NCBI GenBank assembly: GCA_965602635.1
Contig: CBFCZU010000222.1
Coordinates: forward strand, 1 to 7,147
DNA length: 7,147 nucleotides
Reading direction: 5' to 3'
Source: CBFCZU01 sp965602635
GTDB lineage: Bacteria > Planctomycetota > Phycisphaerae > SM23-33
The translations under genes and the position numbers were made by a program. Shown here in pieces: positions 4,162 through 7,147 of the stretch (the first letter of the stretch is position 1; every line of letters starts with the position of its first letter). The notes beneath the pieces were generated by a model. That model had not been told where the DNA came from. It saw only the letters and a list, made by a program, of their open reading frames with translations, and did no database searches.

Positions 4162-7083
4162 CTATGGCTTCTTGGCGGGCGCCGCCGGCAGGGCGAGCAG
4201 GGCGTACCTGCGGGGCAGCAGGCGGTCGTCGGCCTGTGGGGCGAGGTGGAGCACGGCCGGCTTCTCGCCGCCGGTGGTCCTGACGGCCACTTGGAGGCGG
4301 ACGAGCGCCGCCTTGTCGGGGGCGATTCCCATCAGCTTCCTCGGCAGGGCCAGCTCGATCGTCCACCCGCCGGCGGAGGGGCGGGCCTGGAGCGGCGCCA
4401 GGGCGGGCCTGACCCTGACCGGGCCGAGCAGGCGCGTCGGCAGCTCCAGCGACCACCGGGCCGACGAGTCGCAACGCAGCACCAGTTGCGTCCAGGTGTC
4501 GCGGTCGGCGTCGAGCGCGACGGTCAGGGCCCACGCCGGCGGGCCCTGCCTGGCCGGCCCCCCGGGCGCCTCGGCGGCGATCTGCACCGCCAGCAGCAGC
4601 TCGTCCGGCGTGGCGGCCAGCTTGATCACCGCTGGCGGCGCGGCGGCGGGGCCCTTCAAGACCGCGGCCGCGGCCTTGGGCCAGAACTTCTCCGTCAGAC
4701 GGCCGTCGATGACGGGCCTGCCCGCCACCAGCGGCACGGACAGGGCGGCGGGGAACGACCCGCCCAGCGCCGCCAGCTCCACCTTCGCCGCCTCGCGCCA
4801 ATCCCGCCCGCGGGACTGGCGGACCAGTTGACGATACGCCAGGCGGGCCTGCTCGAAGTCGCCGACGGCGGCGTTGGCCTTGCCCAGGAGCATCAGCCCC
4901 GGCTCGTCGCAGACCCACTCCCGCCAGGCGGGCAGCTTTCGCACGGCCTCCTTGAACTGCTCGTCCGTCGCTCGGCGCGCCTTGCCCAGGACGGTGAGCT
5001 GGGCGGTCCATTCACTGGACGCCCTCATGGCCACGGCCGCGACGTTGTGACGCCGAAACAGCGGGTGGGCGCCGCCGGCGACCAGCAGCTCACGCTGGGC
5101 CTCCGCCGCCATCACCAGATCGCCGGTGGACAGCAGGCGGTCGAATACGTGCCCCAGCATGTCCGCCGGCAGCGGGTCGGCGGGGTTGGCCTTGGCGGCG
5201 CGGAGGATCGGCTCGATCGTCACGCCGAGCTTGTGCTTGAGCACCACTGCCCCCCGCAGCACCGCCCCGGAGGCGATTGCCTCGTTCACCGGCGGCTTGG
5301 ACTGGTAGCGGAGCTTCGCGTCGGTCAGCCCCGCGGTGAAGAGCGGCTGGGGCGGCATGGGCTGGGAGCAGCGGTAGCTGGTGACCTCGGCCGGTCGGTC
5401 GGCGGGGCCCACCCACGGCAGCAGCCACGCCGGGCCCAACGCCAGCATCGAAAGCGACGTGCCCGCCCCCGGCGGATACCGCCAGCCGACGAACGCCACC
5501 ACGACGTTGTCGCGCGGGCGCTTGGGCCGCTCGGCCCAGGGGGGCGTGTGCCGGTCGTTGCCCGCCATTCCGGCGAAGACGCGCCTGACGCGGTGGGGCT
5601 TCAGGCCGAGCTTGCCCAGGGCCGGCAAGGCGGCCTCGTCGGCGGCCAGCTCGACCGCCTTTGCCGCCAGGCGGGCGACGAGGTAGTTCTCGGCCGCCGG
5701 CCCCCGGCCTTGGTAGTCGTCCGGCCCGGTCGCCACCACGGTCGGGCGGTAAAGCCGGATCGCCGCCGCAAGGTGCAGGAGCATCTCGTCGCGGGCCGGG
5801 ACGTCGAGCCTGCGCGACCAGCGCTTGAGCACGCCCTGCTCGTCGAGCCGGGCGGCGCCCGGGTCGCCCGCCACTGATACGAAGTCGCTGAGCACCATCG
5901 CCCCGCCCGCCCCGGCGGCGGCCGCCGCCGAGCGGAGGAACACCTCGCCGCGGGAGGCGGCCTCGCCGTCCGAGGCCGGCGGCAACTGCGGCATCGCGGC
6001 GAAGACCACCGCCGTCTCCGCGCCGGCGCGAGCATGGGCGGCAAGGGCAGGGAAGATGCTCGCGTCGCCGGGGGCGGCGATCAGCAGCACGTCAACCGTC
6101 GCCCGCCCGCGGACGAGCTTCCAGCTCCGCCCCGAGTCGGCGCTGGTCCAGATTCGCCCGCCGTCCCCGCCGGCCAGCAGCGCCCCGCCGCCCAGGCGGA
6201 TCATGGCGTGCACCGGCCCGGGCCCGGGCGCCGGCAGCGAGGCGAACTTCGCCCCGCCGTCGCGGGTGTGGAATATCGTGCCGACCAGCCCGCCGGCGAG
6301 CAGCGCCTCTCCCTTGCCGGCTGCGGCGATTGCGTCCAGGTCCGCCAGGCGGACGGCGCCGCGCGGCAGCGGCAGGGCGGCGGGCGTCCATACCCGCTGG
6401 CCGGGCACGCTGCGCAGGACCATGCCGTCCTCGCCCACTGCCCAGCACGACTCCTCGGCGAGGTAGGCGGCCGCACGTAGGGCACGGGGCGAGGTAACGA
6501 CCTTCGGGCGGATCGGCGGCTCGGACAGGCGGCGGACCGAGACGATGCGATTGCCCGGGCCCACCAGGTAGGCCAGGTTCACGTCCCGGAACGCCCCGGC
6601 CAGCAGGTCGCCGCCCAATGCCGTCTTCAGCGGCACCCACATGCGCCCGCCCGAGACCGTCACCCACGCGCCCGACGGCGCCCCCAGCGATGCCCGGCCG
6701 AAGATCACGCCCCGCATTCCTTCCATCCGCCCGCCGTGCAGCCAGGCCGCACCAGGCGGGCCGGCGCCCTTGAAGTTCTTGCCGCCGTCGGTGGTCTGCA
6801 CGACGACGCCCCGCGTGGCCCAGCCGGGGTGCCCGGCGACGGCCTGACCGCCGAAGAGCCAGCCGCTCTTCTCGTCGGCGAAGCAGGCGCCGGTGAAGTC
6901 CGCCCCCAGCTTGCACTCGACCCGCTCCCACGTCCCGCCGCCGTCGTCGCTGCGGAGCACCAGCGCGTTGTCGCCGACGGCCCAGACGGTCTTGCCCGCC
7001 GCCGCGAAGCCGCGGACCGCGCCTTCCCCCCCGGCCGCCGAGGCCGAGAAGCAGAGCAACGCAATTGCTGAAACCCATCGCAT
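4162..7083 (-). CDS. Exported multidomain protein: YCF48/BNR-like propeller, inactive PIG-L-like domain, TPR-like helices, CBM9-like domain
   Basis: The 973-residue product has a signal peptide (hydrophobic 4-14, likely cleavage after A-S-A at 16), with no lipobox. Residues 28-325 look like a beta-propeller of the YCF48/BNR type with four Asp-box motifs: SDDGGGTW (45-52), TTDGGKNF (97-104), TRDGGAKF (273-280) and SADSGRSW (314-321). Residues 329-508 follow the PIG-L/LmbE deacetylase layout: strand VDVLLIAAPGDAS, the R-x-E helix (378-391), YRPTVVATGPDDY (445-457) and a helix. The zinc motif HPDDE reads PGDAS (338-342), and the later His motif reads RGPAAEN (460-466), so two or three ligands are gone and catalysis is unlikely. 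Residues 622-775 are helical with one clear TPR-like pair (728-757). Residues 790-965 resemble a CBM9-like sandwich (VIDGRLTEKFW, ALDADRDTW, GGWTIELALPRKLMG). An in-frame TAG five codons upstream fixes the ATG; no Shine-Dalgarno is visible. It probably binds glycans or protein partners outside the cytoplasm; the domain calls are by pattern. Confidence 0.85.
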   Translation of the reverse strand: MRWVSAIALLCFSASAAGGEGAVRGFAAAGKTVWAVGDNALVLRSDDGGGTWERVECKLGADFTGACFADEKSGWLFGGQAVAGHPGWATRGVVVQTTDGGKNFKGAGPPGAAWLHGGRMEGMRGVIFGRASLGAPSGAWVTVSGGRMWVPLKTALGGDLLAGAFRDVNLAYLVGPGNRIVSVRRLSEPPIRPKVVTSPRALRAAAYLAEESCWAVGEDGMVLRSVPGQRVWTPAALPLPRGAVRLADLDAIAAAGKGEALLAGGLVGTIFHTRDGGAKFASLPAPGPGPVHAMIRLGGGALLAGGDGGRIWTSADSGRSWKLVRGRATVDVLLIAAPGDASIFPALAAHARAGAETAVVFAAMPQLPPASDGEAASRGEVFLRSAAAAAGAGGAMVLSDFVSVAGDPGAARLDEQGVLKRWSRRLDVPARDEMLLHLAAAIRLYRPTVVATGPDDYQGRGPAAENYLVARLAAKAVELAADEAALPALGKLGLKPHRVRRVFAGMAGNDRHTPPWAERPKRPRDNVVVAFVGWRYPPGAGTSLSMLALGPAWLLPWVGPADRPAEVTSYRCSQPMPPQPLFTAGLTDAKLRYQSKPPVNEAIASGAVLRGAVVLKHKLGVTIEPILRAAKANPADPLPADMLGHVFDRLLSTGDLVMAAEAQRELLVAGGAHPLFRRHNVAAVAMRASSEWTAQLTVLGKARRATDEQFKEAVRKLPAWREWVCDEPGLMLLGKANAAVGDFEQARLAYRQLVRQSRGRDWREAAKVELAALGGSFPAALSVPLVAGRPVIDGRLTEKFWPKAAAAVLKGPAAAPPAVIKLAATPDELLLAVQIAAEAPGGPARQGPPAWALTVALDADRDTWTQLVLRCDSSARWSLELPTRLLGPVRVRPALAPLQARPSAGGWTIELALPRKLMGIAPDKAALVRLQVAVRTTGGEKPAVLHLAPQADDRLLPRRYALLALPAAPAKKP

Positions 7084-7092
7084 CGTGGTGTT

Positions 7093-7100
7093 ATTCTATA
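7093..7100 (-). promoter_or_regulatory. Candidate -10 box for the propeller/PIG-L-like gene
   Basis: On the minus strand TATAGAAT contains TAGAAT (5 of 6 to TATAAT), about 9 bases before the ATG at 7083. The best -35 candidates 16-18 bp upstream match only 3 of 6. If it is real, transcription would start within a few bases of the ATG, giving a nearly leaderless message, which fits the missing ribosome binding site. Confidence 0.25.
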
Positions 7101-7147
7101 CGGGCGGGCAGGCGTTTTGAGCCTTAACGTTGGCGGCGGATTGCCCC

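Noticed and set aside
4246..5877. 543-codon open frame on the plus strand, antisense to the large exported gene
   Set aside because: The translation is Arg/Gly/Gln-rich with no domain pattern, while the minus frame shows Asp boxes and PIG-L-like and CBM9-like motifs.

Overview
The window is GC-rich throughout (roughly 70% by eye), apart from one AT-richer island near position 4100. It reads like a chromosomal piece of a Planctomycetota-type bacterium, perhaps Phycisphaerae. The reasons are an Arg/Pro/Ala repeat linker, several lipoprotein signal peptides, a large secreted propeller/PIG-L-like/CBM9-like protein, and 9-bp-period CACAGAG repeats. This placement is inferred from protein style; there is no marker gene in the window.

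Positions 2-1270 (+) hold the 3' part of a gene for a protein with two SIS-like (sugar-phosphate isomerase/binding fold) halves. Its true start lies outside the window, and a low-complexity RPA repeat precedes the first SIS half. After a 120-bp gap comes a tight four-gene unit on the same strand: 1391-2011, 2025-2630, 2650-3300 and 3281-3934. All four encode small lipoproteins of about 200 residues with a CsgG/LpoB-like fold signature. Members 1, 2 and 4 of the family-like core (genes at 1391, 2650 and 3281) align without gaps over about 80 residues, so they arose by tandem duplication. The gene at 2025 is a diverged member in which the central segment is replaced. This lipoprotein array is the most unusual feature of the window. 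It suggests a multi-subunit periplasmic or outer-membrane assembly of unknown role.

Positions 3935-4161 separate the array from a convergent gene. They contain an AT-richer, inverted-repeat-bounded element (3951-4149) whose arms are made of 9-bp CACAGAG-type units. It looks like a small non-coding repeat element or a relic of one.

Positions 4162-7083 (-) encode a 973-residue exported protein: signal peptide, YCF48/BNR-like beta-propeller, a PIG-L (LmbE)-like domain that has lost its zinc ligands, a helical TPR-like part and a C-terminal CBM9-like domain. The last 64 bases hold its presumed promoter region. Apart from being extracytoplasmic, nothing in the sequence ties this gene to the lipoprotein array.
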